DNA from: Pictodentalium vernedei | Taxonomy: Eukaryota; Mollusca; Scaphopoda; Dentaliida; Dentaliidae | DNA: 64,000 nucleotides | Assembly: GCA_031216915.1 (NCBI GenBank) | Contig: CM062288.1 | Location: 179,144,596-179,208,595 of the forward strand | Direction: 5' to 3' | Shown: one piece after another, positions 1-11,690 of the stretch | Layout of the letters: each line of letters opens with the position of its first letter | Position numbering within the stretch: position 1 is the first letter of the stretch | The notes under the pieces: generated by a model | Told to the model about the DNA's origin: nothing | The model's input: only the letters and a program-made list of their open reading frames with translations | Database searches by the model: none | Made by a program: the position numbers and the translations under genes

Positions 1-1107
1 GATCTTTGTGCTTTTAAATCTCAGTTTAAATGATGCCAGACACATAAATATTAGTGAAATGGTGATTCTAAGGAGGATAGAAAAGGAGGAGAGGAAAAGA
101 ATGTGTGACAGAATATTATCAGGGCTGTAACTTAAAATTTTTTAATGAAATTATGTTAAGTTACCTATTTTCAAGGCAGCAGCCATTTTGTTGTCATTCT
201 GATTATTTAGTTACACTGTTTTTTCAAGTGTTTTTCCTCTCTCCCTGTCCTTTAAGTTCCCCCTTGCTATTCTCCCATGCTTTTGGCATAGTTTCTGTAA
301 TTATTATTACTAAAATTTCTTGGGAGTTTTAGCTTAATAACAGAATGAATTCTGTTCTTTCCCCATGTTTACGTCTTCACCTACGGGTGGTTAGGCGTTG
401 TGTTCTGCATCTACCATCTGATGTTCTGCAGTTTCTTCCCTGGAAGTCTCTGTTTTGCATCAGATGGTGTATTTTTGGTAACTGATTTCGGGCCTGGGTG
501 CCTGGAGTCTTATTTTAGTGTTTTTACACTCATTGTTTACATTTACAACAGCCCTCTGTGTGAGGGGGGGATTTCTAAATAATAATATCTTTATGTTATT
601 TTAATCATAACTAGATACATTATTATTGTTCGTAAGTGTTGAATAAATTGTTTAAAATATTTTTAAAATTTTTGTCCACACTTAGGCTTGGGATCCATTG
701 GGGCTCAACGTTACTTTTCAGAAACTTGGGCTGTTCTGAAAAAATAATTTTTCAAAATATTTTGATTTCAATTATTTTTTCTATATTAATGGATCATATT
801 ATTATTATGTATTTTGATTGCCAGGGGTTAGTGCGAGTACCAGGACTTGTTTTCTTTTCACATTGAAAGGATATTGATCAATTGTTTTAAGAGGAAGTCT
901 TCCTCTGACCTTATTATCATTCTATATGTGGTCAGTGTACTCGCATTAACTCCTGTTCTGTATCGTATGATTTCGATGACAATATGGGAAGCGTATGTCA
1001 CGGTATGTTGTTGGGGATTTGGACACTCCGGTCCTTTCCCCGCAGGGTCACTCTACTTTATCAATTTCTATTTCAGACGATCAAGATTAGGGTGATGTAT
1101 CTGTGAT

Positions 1108-3440
1108 GTCTTCCAACAGTGTGCCTCCGTCGTCACAATTAATGAAGGGCTAGCGGAAAAGTGCTCATGTAATACGCCAATTGCCTAAGAGGACCCTAGT
1201 AGGTTCGACGGCCTTTGACGTCCGCTAGCTCGCCCGGTGTAGCGTCCATTCACCGAATGGTTCGGCAGCCAGGTTCGTCCGTTGCGGTCTAGAAGGAATT
1301 TTGGGGTGATGCGAGCACTATAAAATTAACTTAATGCACACCCAGTGACGGCGGATCGGAGGGAGAACGGAGGAAGCCTTTTAGTCCGGTTCATAGCTCG
1401 TTCCGGTCCATCCGGACGGCAAGCGAGAGAGGCCCCTCTCTCGTTCAACAACATCTGGCCCCAGATGTTGTGGTACAAATGTGTCGTTAGCGGAGCATAC
1501 GTCCGTCGCTCGGGACGCTCCGTTGTATAGGCAGTCCGCTGAGACTGCTAAGGCTTCCTCTTCTCGTCAGCGCACACGACCGCACCTTGGCTGCGTGACC
1601 GCCGATATATTACCAGCTTCGCCGATCAAGGATTCTTCGGCGACCAGGTCACACCATCCGGCAGCCAGGGATTCGAGACCGATGGACTCCGGACGTTCGC
1701 ATAGGAAGTATGCGGGAGCCATCTGATGCGGAGCTGCCCTCGGCGAAGCACCGATAGACTGCGCCTCCGCAGGTCTCGACGCCGGACATTCTTGTGCACA
1801 TAGCACAGCTTATCGCAGCATCCCAGCAGCCGACAGAAACGGTGTCGGATCGAGAATTATCCGACAGCGCTGGGTCGGTAGCCGGGGACTCGAGGCCTGC
1901 AGACTCCGGACGTTCGCATAGGAAGTGTGCGGGAGTCAACGTACACGGAGCTTCCAGCGGCAATGCATCGTGAGTCCGCTACTGCACAGGCCTCGGGAAC
2001 GGACGTGCTTTCCTTAATAGCACAGTTTATCGCAGCATCCCAGCATCAACTGAATCTGTCGCATATATTTTATCCGACGATGCTGGGTCGGGACGCTCCG
2101 CGGAAGCGGGTACGGACGTCCGAAAGTTTCATCCGGTCCGACGGGATACCGAAAGGGATTCGGTGGATTTCAAGCTTTCCCTTTCGGAACAACATATGCT
2201 GCGATGCCGGATAAGAAACTGATAGCGTCGGTGGACTTAGAAATTTTTGGTTCGGTTCAGGGACATCGTCCCTCAGTTCCGACATAGTCCAATAATGTCA
2301 CACAAACTTTCGAATTATTGAACGACGCTATATATATTATTATTTTATGCTTGCTATCCAAGCATTTCTGGTTTCTTGTTCGAAGAGTTATGGAGATGTC
2401 TTTCAAAGTGTGCCTCTGTCGTCATAGTTAATGAAGAGTTAGCGGCAATAAGTGCTCATGGAATATGTCTATCGCTTACGGAGTGACATTCGCTAGCTCA
2501 CCCGGTGTAGCGTACATTCATCGAATGGTTCGGCTGCCGGGTTCGTCCGTTGCGGTCTAGGAAGGAGATTTGGGTGATGCGAGCACTTTAATTACTTTAG
2601 TACTCACCCAGTGACGGCAGATTGAGGACAGATCGGAGGAAGCCAACAACATAGGGGACCGCATGTTGTGGTTCAGATATTTTACATTCGGAGCATATGT
2701 CCGTTGCTCGGGACGCTCCGTTATATTGACAGTCCGAGAGACTGTCTTTAATGCTTCCTCATCCTCACAGCAGGGCACACGACCGCACATTGGCTACGTG
2801 ACCTCGAGTATCCGATCAGTTTCGGCATTCAGTGATTCCACAGCGAATAGGTCGCGCCATCCGGTAGCCAAGGGACACGAGGCCTATACACTCCGTTCGC
2901 TCGCATATTGGAAGTATGCACGGGGTAACGATCTCGGAGCTTCCTGCGGCAATGCTTCGTAAGACCGCTGCTCCTCAGGCCTCAGTGACGGACGTGCTAT
3001 CCGAGTTAGCACAGTTGTTTCGCAGCATCCCAGCAATTGACGGTTTCTCGGTCGAATCAGGAATTATCCGACGGCGCTGGGTCGGTGCGGTCCGCGGTTG
3101 TATCAAGCTTCAGACGACCGAACGCTTTATAGGGTCCGACAGGATGGCGAAAGGGATTCGAAAGATTTCGAGTTTTCCCTTTAGTAGTATCGGAAGATGC
3201 CTTTCATATCTTCTGGCATTTCTTCCAGTGATTATTTTTCGGACTTAATTGCTGCGATCTTGGATAAGAGACTTATAGCGTCATTGGACTCGGATTTTTC
3301 GATCGGTACAGGGACTTTGTCCCTGACTTACCGACGCAGTCCAATATTGTCATTACAACATGTGTTTTATTTTTCGACGCTATATATTATATATATATAT
3401 ACAAGCCTGCTACTAAGCATGATAGTTTAGTTTCTTGTCC
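1108..3440 (+). repeat. Tandem duplication of the gag-proximal region in copy A
   Basis: Two imperfect units about 1.29 kb apart. GTGTGCCTCCGTCGTCA at 1119 recurs as GTGTGCCTCTGTCGTCA at 2408, and both continue through TTAATGAAG, the GCGAGCACT...CACCCAGTGACGG block and the CGCAGCATCCCAGCA block. Inside the first unit a ~224-bp sub-duplication is visible: ACTCCGGACGTTCGCATAGG occurs at about 1685 and again at about 1909. Copies C and D have a single unit. Confidence 0.6.
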
Positions 3441-3939
3441 GCGTGGCTCATTTCTGCCATTTTATCTTTTTTACATATAGTTTATTTTGGCAGAGCAGGG
3501 CATACCGAGAGTTCATATGCGTCTAGACGGTGTGATTAAAGACTGCATATATTCTTTTTCGCCGTTTATGTCTTTTCCAATTTCAATGTTGGGAACGACA
3601 TTATGTATAGTAGACTTAACTTAGACACTTTATTATACGTAATCCGCCTTACTGAGGCGTTATCATTACGTCTTCAAGAAAAGATTTACGGGATATTATT
3701 CTCAATGTAATTTCTTTTGAGGGCAGTAGTTTGTTCACGTATAACTCCGCCCTTCAGTGGCTGATTGGAGTTGGTTAGACGTGATGCAGCCCTAGCTACA
3801 TCCACGCGTGGATAGTAGGTTAAGAACTCTCTCAGAGTCGCTTCGTTCTCGGAGGAGCTTCTCTTCGACGGCAACTTTCCGGCAATCCATGAATTGCTTG
3901 ATTTATACATTCTCTTGTCTATCTAGTGTTACAAGAGAT

Positions 3940-4370
3940 TCAGACTGGGGCAAACATTCGGTGGTTGACTCAGAGAGTGCCGCCGCAGTTGCCGGACCCT
4001 AGTGTGGCTGTTATGACGGTTGCCAGTCAAACAGATTGGGATATATACTGATCCCTACGGATTCGAAGTGCCAGGGTCTTTGGGTTCCGCAGTCTTTTAG
4101 CTATCAGTTTAACTTCCGCGGAATAATGTTTTTTAGGCTTGCTTTATGTCATTGCATGAACATTATTCAGAAACGCATGCCCAAATTCCTGTCCTTTAAT
4201 TCGACAGTAGTGGCGTATCTCCGGAACCAGGGAGGCACTCTTTCGTTTCCGTTATTCAATTTAATGGAAAGAATCCGTCTGTTGGTTATAGTACACCAAG
4301 TTCAGTTTTGGTCCGTCATATTCTGGGTCGTCTGATTGTTTTATCGCACTCCCGTTCTCTTACGGGTCGC
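3940..4370 (+). pseudogene. RNase H-like fragment of DIRS copy A
   Basis: The stretch corresponds to the RNase H region of copy D (54295-54720). It keeps the segments giving TQSVPPQLPDP-like sequence, a CQGLWVPQ stretch, and an FNSTVVAYLRNQGGT motif (4198-4240), the counterpart of SDNSTVVAYIRNQGGTHS in copy E. Frameshifts and stops break it, and the RT domain that should precede it is missing. It is a dead remnant, identified from its similarity to the in-window copies D and E. Confidence 0.6.
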
Positions 4371-4779
4371 TTGTTGCTGTCAGAATGGACTCTCAACAAA
4401 CAAGTATTTAATCAGATTTGCTATCTATGGGAGCGCCCAATGATGTTTTATTTATGACACAGCTTGCTAATCAATTGCAGACGTATGTGTTGGCTTGTCC
4501 AGATCTCTGAGCTAATACTGTTAACGCTCTATTGATCTATAGGACGGAATGATAGGATACGCGTATCCTCCGGCGCTGTTGTTTTAGCAGGTATTGCTAA
4601 GATAAACAACCACAATACATTTCTGTTGATAGCATCTCTATCTTCACAGAGATCATGAGTAATTTACTCTCTTGTCTACTGTGGATCTTAACGTGAAATC
4701 TTCCTCTATGTGAGGATCTTTTTTCACTGGGTAAATCGTGTCATCTTTATCACAACCAGCAAGGTCGCAACCTTCATGT

Positions 4780-5770
4780 ATTCCGTTGTGTGGTCCGTAT
4801 TGCATTGTAAGCACTGTTCTGGACGAGCTTTGGACGCGATTTCTTACTATAGGAGATCCTCTTCTTCGCTATTCTATGCGACTAAAGTGGAGGCTCTTCC
4901 GTCGTGGTGTAGGGATCATTATGTTCATATGGTTGATCCCTCCATACTACGCATTGCTAGTTTTTAGTATACTTGTTTCACAAGATCTACTGCAGCCTGT
5001 TGTTATTTAGGTTATAGGTTTATGTTACCTCATACCTATGCACTCTACGATAGTTTACAATTGAGTCTTTTGTCTCTTTATCTAAGTCAGTTAGTAACTT
5101 TTTGATAAATAGACTTAGAATCTTTAGATTAAATTCCTATACGGATTTTAACTTCGGTTCTTATTTAGCTAAGTAATCATTTGAGCCTCTGGAAACAGTA
5201 GTTTTCAAATTCTGACCTTTTTGACAGTAATTCTGTTGGTTTCTCTTTTACTGTAGAGTCAGTGAGTTTCATGCACTATCGATGGATGATTTTCACTTTC
5301 ATAGTTTCGGAATCAATACTTCCGTTACTATTTAGGTTGGATTGTTGCATAAGAGTTAGGCTCCTATTATCCGGAACCTATTATTTTAAGGTCCTTCCGT
5401 CTTCGTATGGGCATAGGCCTTTACTCTTTCCGGGTACAGTTTATGTATTTATAAACAGATATCTGTTTATTACAAGGGCGTAAGCTTCTTCTGTCTTTGA
5501 TGTCTAGTAGAAGGACTTTACGCTCCATTTTATTGTTAATGGATTCTATTAACTAGCGTACTGCTTATGGTATATCATTGGCTTAGCAGTTATGCTTAAG
5601 ATTTCGGCTCATGAAGTAAGAGTTCTTCTACTTCTTGGGCTTACATTAATAGTGTTGCTGTTATAGATTTTTGAAGGCTGTTCATTGCGCTCAGCCATCC
5701 ATTCATGAATTTTATCTCAGAAATATCGAGTCCATTTCTGGAGGCCTCTTTTGTTAGGTCTATTATCTAC
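4780..5770 (+). pseudogene. Tyrosine recombinase remnant of DIRS copy A
   Basis: This region parallels the recombinase of copy D (55190-56180). Recognisable pieces are the ACTAAAGTGGAGGCTCTT core-binding start near 4880, the block around AGTGAGTTTCATGCACTATC (5261-5280, the VSELHAL region) and CATGAAGTAAGAG (5608-5620, a HEVR remnant). Stops and frameshifts are frequent. The pieces occur in the same order as in copy E. It cannot encode a recombinase. Confidence 0.55.
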
Positions 5771-6482
5771 TGCTCAGAATGTCATTCACTTAACAGTTGC
5801 TACTATAGCTAGGTAGGCTGTCTGTTTCGGCAGTGTCTCCGTTCGGCTGCCCTCTTCGCTCTGGGCTATTTGACCCAGGGCAAGAAAAAGGGGGGGGGGG
5901 GGGGAGGGTGTTCCCTTGGGTCACCTGTTTTTACTATGAAAACAAGGGGATACCTCCTCCGGAGTTAGTAATTCTGAGCTGTTATTGGGATGGTTGTTTA
6001 GTGAGAAGTTTAAGTTTATAAAATTCATTCAAGTCTTAGTTTTTAAAGTATAGCTTTTGAATATTGCATATGTCAACGGACATGATTATGCAATTCTCAC
6101 ACACTTTTAGGAGTATAAGAGTCTCTATTCTCTAGACTTACTTTATTATTGGCTTACTTTAAAAATTATTAGTATAAGGATTATTGGATATTAATAGAGT
6201 ACATGGATGTATGAAGCTCAATTTTTGGAAGGTGTTGTATCTTTCTAATTTATCATAAATAAGAAAGATACATGTAAGGCCTATTACTTCTTTTCCCTAC
6301 AGGGGATGACTCTATTTTATTTTATTGAGCGTATTCCATTTTGCTCTATGTCCTTGGCCCTCCAGCCTTTTTACTATTCAGCTATGTCTGGGTCATTGGT
6401 ACAGTATAAAAATGTTAAAAAATTTATAGTAATTTATATATTTTTTATACTTACCAATGACCCAGACGGGGATGGCCCTCCC

Positions 6483-6499
6483 AGGAGTTGGGAACTCTT
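6483..6499 (+). other. Conserved GGG-loop hairpin of DIRS copy A
   Basis: AGGAGTT-GGG-AACTCTT pairs over seven positions (one G-T pair). It sits between the internal complementary region and the right ITR, bracketed by GGCCCTCCC and CCTCCCCGCTGA. Hairpins with different stem bases occupy the same place in copies C, D and E. Confidence 0.65.
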
Positions 6500-6853
6500 G
6501 CCTCCCCGCTGAGTACATAGCGCTTACCAGGCACTGGTTATTAGAATGATAAATGGCGCCAATTTCGGAACGTCCTTGACACTGAGCATGCGCAGTGGGG
6601 GCGAGGTGTGGAGGGCCTTTCAGGACATGTTTTCTTTAGTTCTAGATGCAAATTTTGGGGATTGGGGGGCAAAATTTGTGTTTGGCCCTATATTTTAAGA
6701 GTTAGCACCAGCTATGTCTGGGTCATTGGTAAGTATAAAAAATATATAAATTACTATAAATTTTTTAACTTTTCAGCATGTTCATCAGTGCAAAGTCTGG
6801 TAGAATGAGAAATAAAATTGGTGGCAGTTGAAAACATTTACTGATTATTTCAG

Positions 6854-7010
6854 GTAATGCAGCCTGGGTTGGATGATATACAACATGCTCTAAACAAGGC
6901 TGCACAGTACGTGTTGGACATCAGTAAAATTATTGCTCAGTGGGGACAGAACAGGGGATCGTCAAAGAACAGAACAGCAATGTTCCCTGTTGATGCACCT
7001 GGAAGTCAAG
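6854..7010 (+). CDS. Axonemal dynein heavy chain, internal exon (tail region)
   Basis: A 157-bp exon flanked by a good acceptor (TGATTATTTCAG before 6854) and a donor (AAG|GTGGGT at 7011). It reads VMQPGLDDIQHALNKAAQYV then LDISKIIAQWGQNRG, ending at GSQ plus one base (phase 1). The pattern QPxLDDIQxALNKAxxxVLDxSKxxxQWGQ is what I recognise from the N-terminal tail of axonemal dynein heavy chains, the motors of the ciliary arms. The next exon at 16315 starts with the two bases that complete the codon (G|AA, Glu). The exact paralogue cannot be fixed from so short a piece; a DNAH5/8/10-type chain is a guess. The ATG at 6857 is internal and not a start. Confidence 0.65.
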
Positions 7011-7840
7011 GTGGGTATTAATTAAATGAGGACAAGCTAAACCTGACTTTTACTTATTTTCATCTTCGTGTTAGTACTTTTTTTCAGCCATTGAGCTGCA
7101 CTTTGTCTTCATAAAAATTAATATGCTAAGAAGGTTACTCAAATTGTTGGATCTTTTTTCAGTGGATTTGTTATGAAGGCTCCTTGCTTGTTTATGGTTC
7201 AAAAACTTATTCAAGTCCAGTGCCTAATGACTTTAAATTGTGCTTATCTTGGGAGCATGCAAAACTCTTCTTTTCACAAACCATTGGTTTAACTGCTTTC
7301 TTATTATGCATGTAACATTTTTTACATATTTATGTGGTGAATCTTCTTAAAAATTTTGATGATTTAAAGTGTTTTGTTGAGTTTCCAGTCCAAAATGAAT
7401 GTCCAAGGTAATATCTATTTCTTTCCGACCTATCATCATTCTATAATTTTTGTTATTCACTTCTCTAAGTTGCCAGGCTGCACAATGCACCGTACACAAG
7501 CCTAGTACCCATACACTGAAGGCTGACCTCTCTCACTGCCTTCATCTGCCTGGGAATGCCATTGCATTCCATTTATTTGTTTGCCATCACGGAATTGGAA
7601 TGACTTATTGTAATCGTTAGCCTTTCTTTCTTTATTTCTTTTTATATTTTTGTCAGACCAAAATTTGGCACCCTAATCAGAAATATGAAAATCTCGTCTG
7701 GAAAACCATTTGTTTCCCAAAAGTCTATCCGTGCTGAGAGTGATTCGGATTTCAAATGTTTTCATATATTTCAGTGTTTTTAGTCGAGTTGTGACGAAGT
7801 CAAACTCGACTTATAGTTTGGTGAATGGCGGGCGGGCGGG
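7011..7840. other. Intronic DNA without a recognised gene
   Basis: AT-rich intron between the two dynein exons. No open frame, splice-bounded exon or tandem repeat was seen before the minisatellite that begins near 7845. Confidence 0.5.
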
Positions 7841-7844
7841 CGTA

Positions 7845-8912
7845 AACAATTGGTTTCCGGATGATAACTTGATAGTGGTTCAACTCACATTCATTCAACT
7901 TCATACGTAGGTTGGTCTTGGTGGGAGGAAGAACCCTATTGATTTTAGACATGCTGCGTCGAAGGTCAAGGTCACAGTGACCTTGAACATAGTAAATCTT
8001 AAACAATTGGTTTCCGGATGATAACTTGATAATGGTTCAACTCACATTCATGAAACTTCATAGGTAGATTGGCCTTGGTGAGGGGAAGAACCCTATTGAT
8101 TTTGGACTCGCTACGTCAAAGGTCAAGGTCACAGTGACCTTTAACATAGTATATCGCAACAATTGGTTTCCGGATGATAACTTGATAGTGGTTCAACCTA
8201 GAGTCATGAAACTTCATAGGTGTGTTGGCCTTGGTGCGAGGAAGAACCCTATTGATCTTGGACTCACCAGGTCAAAGGTCAAGGTCACAGTGACCTTGAA
8301 CATAGTATATCGCAACAATTGGTTTCCGGATGATAACTTGATAGTGGTTCAACCTAGAGTCATGAAACTTTATAGGTGTGTTGGCCTTGGTGCGAGGAAG
8401 AACCCTATTGATCTTGGACTCACCAGGTCAAAGGTCAAGGTCACAGTGACCTTGAACATAGTATATCGCAACAATTGGTTTCCGGATGATAACTTGATAG
8501 TGGTTCAACCTAGAGTCATGAAACTTCATAGGTATGTTGGCCTTGGTGCGAGGAAGAACCCTATTGATCTTGGACTCACCAGGTCAAAGGTCAAGGTCAC
8601 AGTGACCTTGAACATAGTATATCGCAACAATTGGTTTCCGGATGATAACTTGATAGTGGTTCAACCTAGAGCCATGAAACTTTACAGGCGTGTTGGCCTT
8701 GGTGCGAGGAAGAACCCTATTGATGTTGGACTCACCAGGTCAAAGGTCAAGATCACAGTGACCTTGAACATAGTATATCGCAACAATTGGTTTCCGGATG
8801 AGAACTTGATAGTGGTTCAACCTAGAGTCATGAAACTTCATAGGTGTGTTGGCCTTGGTGCGAGGAAGAACCCTATTGACCTTAGACTCGCCAGGTCAAA
8901 GGTCAAGGTCAC
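7845..8912. repeat. 156-bp minisatellite, seven units, with nuclear-receptor half-sites
   Basis: The anchor CAATTGGTTTCCGGATG recurs with a 156-bp period (about 7847, 8003, 8159, 8315, 8471, 8627 and 8783). Units three to six are nearly identical; the first, second and last are more diverged, and the last is cut off near 8912. Because 156 is 52 x 3, one reading frame stays open across units and gives an apparent 274-residue protein at 8134-8958, which I do not treat as a gene. Each good unit carries a cluster of AGGTCA half-sites (for example 8269-8296). Confidence 0.95.
8269..8296. promoter_or_regulatory. AGGTCA cluster (DR1, DR0 and consensus palindromic ERE), one of several
   Basis: Read directly: AGGTCA at 8269, one A, AGGTCA at 8276, AGGTCA at 8282, CAG, TGACCT at 8291. 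This is a DR1, a TCAAGGTCA monomer-type site and the palindrome AGGTCACAGTGACCT, which matches the textbook oestrogen response element. The same cluster repeats at about 8425 and 8581. Units one and two keep the palindrome but have a diverged first half-site. Unit six carries AGATCA, and unit seven is truncated inside it. No evidence of function is visible. Confidence 0.55.
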
Positions 8913-9129
8913 AACTCGACATTGGATCTGTGATCCTGAGCGGCATTTTTTAATCTAAATGCATGTATCAAACCCCCCTCTTTCAAAGTTTGGATATCCC
9001 TTTTCCAGTAAAAACCATATCTAAAAATGTGTTTACTCATGGGTAATTCTTAATTTCTCTGCTGATGTCATAGGGGTCATAGTCAGAAAAATTCAGCTGT
9101 GTCCAATTTTCATGAAATTTTAGTCACAA

Positions 9130-10391
9130 ACTACAGACCTATAATTTTCAATATTTTACATTATTCTGCAACCGACGAGTTGAAAAAGTTAGTTATTGTT
9201 GACTGACGGCATTGATTGAGTACCTGCACTTTATTTTTCTCAATTGCCGTTTCCATTTGCTGGCACATAAAAAGAAGTTCTGCACTCTTATGGTGCACAC
9301 TATAGTTTTTCAACTGGGAAACACGTTCTTCAAGCGTCAATATTTTTCGCTTTTTACTTGGATGTTCGTACGTACTCATGATTAGGGTTGTTATGCTGCT
9401 GATGATGATGAATGAAAGGTTATGTTGCTGAATGCATTTGGATCATCTTATATGCTATTTTTGTTGTTGTTACAAAAAAAACACCGGAACAACTTTGTTT
9501 TATTATTTATATTCGTAAGAAAAGATAAAATAGGGCAAAAGAAGAAGCCGACCGCTGTGGATCTGATTAAGCCTCATTGTAAAGCTGACACTCAACTGTC
9601 AAAACATATGCTGTGTTCATGAAACAATGGGTTAGAAAAGTAAAAATTATTTTTTGTAATGAAAACAAATCATGGATTCAAAAACTAATAATGAACAAAG
9701 GACAAAGAAGTGTTACATGACAGCTTGGGACTTTTTTATTTTAGTGCACATCGAGTACATGTAATTACTTCGTGCTCCTCCTCAAACATTTTTGCAGAAT
9801 AACAATGCAAGCTTCACCTGCTTCTGAACTGTAAATAAAAACACGTGGGCATGTTTCAGTCACGTGTATAAACAAATTATAATTTAATTGGACCGTCCTG
9901 ATGTGTTCAAGACATCCCCCATTGTTATTGAAAAATGACTCTTCACGTGTGTTATTTCCAAATATTTTCAAAAAATGAGGTTGCTTTATGGATATTTAAA
10001 AAACACAAGGTATGGATTCGTCCTAATTTGTGAACAGCAATTTTACCAAAGTCATTTATACACATAATATATATATATTTATTCTAAATTATTTATATTT
10101 TCAAGTGCTATGTGACAAGCACCTCTTTTTGACAAAAATCGAAATTGAAATAAATCTCGTGGCACGTCAGTTTACGAGTAAAACCCAGTCCGTATATGGT
10201 CCCAGTGGTCGCTGATGACAGGTGAAAAATTCGATTTTTGCCACCAATTTGTGGTCGCTGGTCGCGTTAGACAGGTGTTCGTTCACGACAGGTCAGTTAC
10301 AATGCAAAACCAATCGGTACATGGCTGTGGCGGTCGTTCAAGACAGGTGGTCGCTCACGGCAGTGGTCTCTCAAGACAGGTTTCACTGTAT
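9130..10391 (-). mobile_element. pogo/Tigger-like DNA transposon remnant
   Basis: The right end reads CAGGTTTCACTGTA (to about 10391), so on the minus strand it begins ACAGTGAAACCTGTC followed by repeats of GACCACCTGTC type. That is the style of terminal region I recognise in Tigger/pogo elements inserted at TA. The minus-strand frame at 9161-9379 lies near the other end. A matching left TIR is not evident near 9130, so the element is truncated or its left border is elsewhere. The family call rests on terminal sequence style only. Confidence 0.4.
9161..9379 (-). pseudogene. Short frame with CENPB-like N-terminus and TITNFF tail
   Basis: A 72-codon frame begins MSTYEHPSKKRKILTLEERV and ends QSTITNFFNSSVAE. 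The basic start followed by LTLEERVxxLK loosely resembles the first helix of pogo/CENPB-type DNA-binding domains. The TITNFF ending resembles the C-termini of some Tigger-type transposases. If so, the middle, with the DDE catalytic core, has been deleted. This fits the pogo-like end at 10391. It may instead be a chance frame. Confidence 0.35.
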
Positions 10392-10447
10392 GTTCTAGAG
10401 CTCGAAAAATTAATAGCTGTGTTTTTGTTTTTAAAGATTCCACCATT

Positions 10448-11690
10448 TTTAGCTTAACTTGACAAAGTCAAGATAAGCTATTGCCATCACGCATGCGGAA
10501 GTCTATTAGTCTGTGCGTCTGTGAGTCTGTTCACATTTTCCTTTAGCACAGGCTACACCCCTGTAGTGCTTGTCTGATCGTCCCGAAATTTCATATGCAG
10601 GTTTGGGGTCATATTTATGGAAGGATTTCATTGTAACCTGTTAGGTTGACTCCATATAATGTCTAGATGATGACATCCCCTTTTGGTCGTGATTGGTCAA
10701 CTGTAATGGCTACAGGGGCCCGAAGCCCAAAAACCTTGAGCACAGTCTACAGGTCATATTTATGAAGGGATTTCATTGTAACTTCGTCGGATCACTCTAG
10801 ATGAAGCCCAGATGACAGCATCCTCTTTTGGTTGTGATCATTCAGCCATGATGACTTCCCAAGCCCAAAACCCGGACATCCCCTTTTAGTTGTAATCGGT
10901 CAACCGTCATGACTACACAGGCCTGAAGTCCAAAAACCTTTAGCACAGTCTACAGGCCCTATTTATGAAGGGATTTCAATGTAACGTGATAGGATGACTT
11001 GTTTTGGAATAATTTCTCTGTAACTTGGTAACTTTGGTTGAATTACGTTAACCGTGAGGGCCACATACATTAACTGTGAGGTCATATTAACCCACCCCTC
11101 AGCCCTTTAGTACAGTGTACACCTCATATTATTTTTAATAAAAACATAGCATACAGGGAACAGAAATTAACATATTCCCAATTATCACAATTCTTGCCTT
11201 ATTTCTTAATCCTTTCATAAACGTTGAACATTATCCTTTTCATCAAACACAACACACAGACAAGTTAAGGTACAGTGTCATTGACACTTTCATTTTTTAA
11301 GGCTATGTGCCTCACCCTTTTGGTTGTTAGTTACTGTTTGGCGTTTTCTAGTCCACAGAAGGTCACATTCAAGTTCAATGGGGACTTGTAGGTTGGTAGG
11401 TTAAGAAGTTATAGAGGTGCGAAGTGAATGAATGTTTTTATAAATTCATCTCATACTATTATTTATTTAAGATGTGGGTAACTGCACGTGTGAGAATGGC
11501 TTGACGTTTCTGCATATTAATCCAACGTGTTTGCTCTTCTAAACTATCTTCATGTGTACGTGGGTGAATGGGGTGAGGGAAGTTACTAGTTGGACCTGGG
11601 CCTCTTTTTGGGAGTTACATGAATAATGATATTTGATGAATAGAAATTTTATTTGCAAATTGCACTGACATTTATAGCGGCTATTTTAAT
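10448..11690. repeat. Interspersed repeat with head hairpin, first copy
   Basis: It begins with a hairpin, AGCTTAA-CTTGAC-AAA-GTCAAG-ATAAGCT (10451-10480). It continues with TTGCCATCACGCATGCGGAAGTCT and then degenerate sub-repeats containing TTTATGAAGGGATTTCATTGTAAC and CCCTTTTGGTCGTGAT. A second copy with the same head starts at about 11691. No coding capacity seen. Confidence 0.65.

Larger units (their letters stand above)
1..6772 (+). mobile_element. DIRS-like tyrosine-recombinase retroelement, copy A (decayed)
   Basis: Degenerate + strand relative of copies C and D. The 5' leader at 355-1100 aligns by eye with 17420-18080 of copy C (shared motif TTTGTCCACACTTAGGCT). Gag-like sequence covers about 1110-3900, RNase H/methyltransferase-like sequence about 3940-4650, and tyrosine recombinase sequence about 4780-5770. 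An internal complementary region lies at 6376-6475, and the right inverted repeat ends near 6772 (GGTCATTGGTAAGTATAAAA then TTACTATAAA). The RT core appears deleted between gag and RNase H. No frame is intact. The left ITR is not visible, so it probably lies before the window. The element ends about 80 bp upstream of a host exon. Confidence 0.75.

Noticed and set aside
1..355. Left inverted repeat of DIRS copy A
   Set aside because: Only a weak match to the sequence just inside copy C's ITR; the expected CCAATGACCCAG block is absent, so the ITR is probably outside the window.
7845..8912. CRISPR-like array
   Set aside because: The whole 156-bp unit repeats with no unique spacers, and the DNA is eukaryotic.
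8134..8958. 274-residue periodic protein as a gene
   Set aside because: It is the 156-bp minisatellite read in a frame kept open because 156 is a multiple of three.
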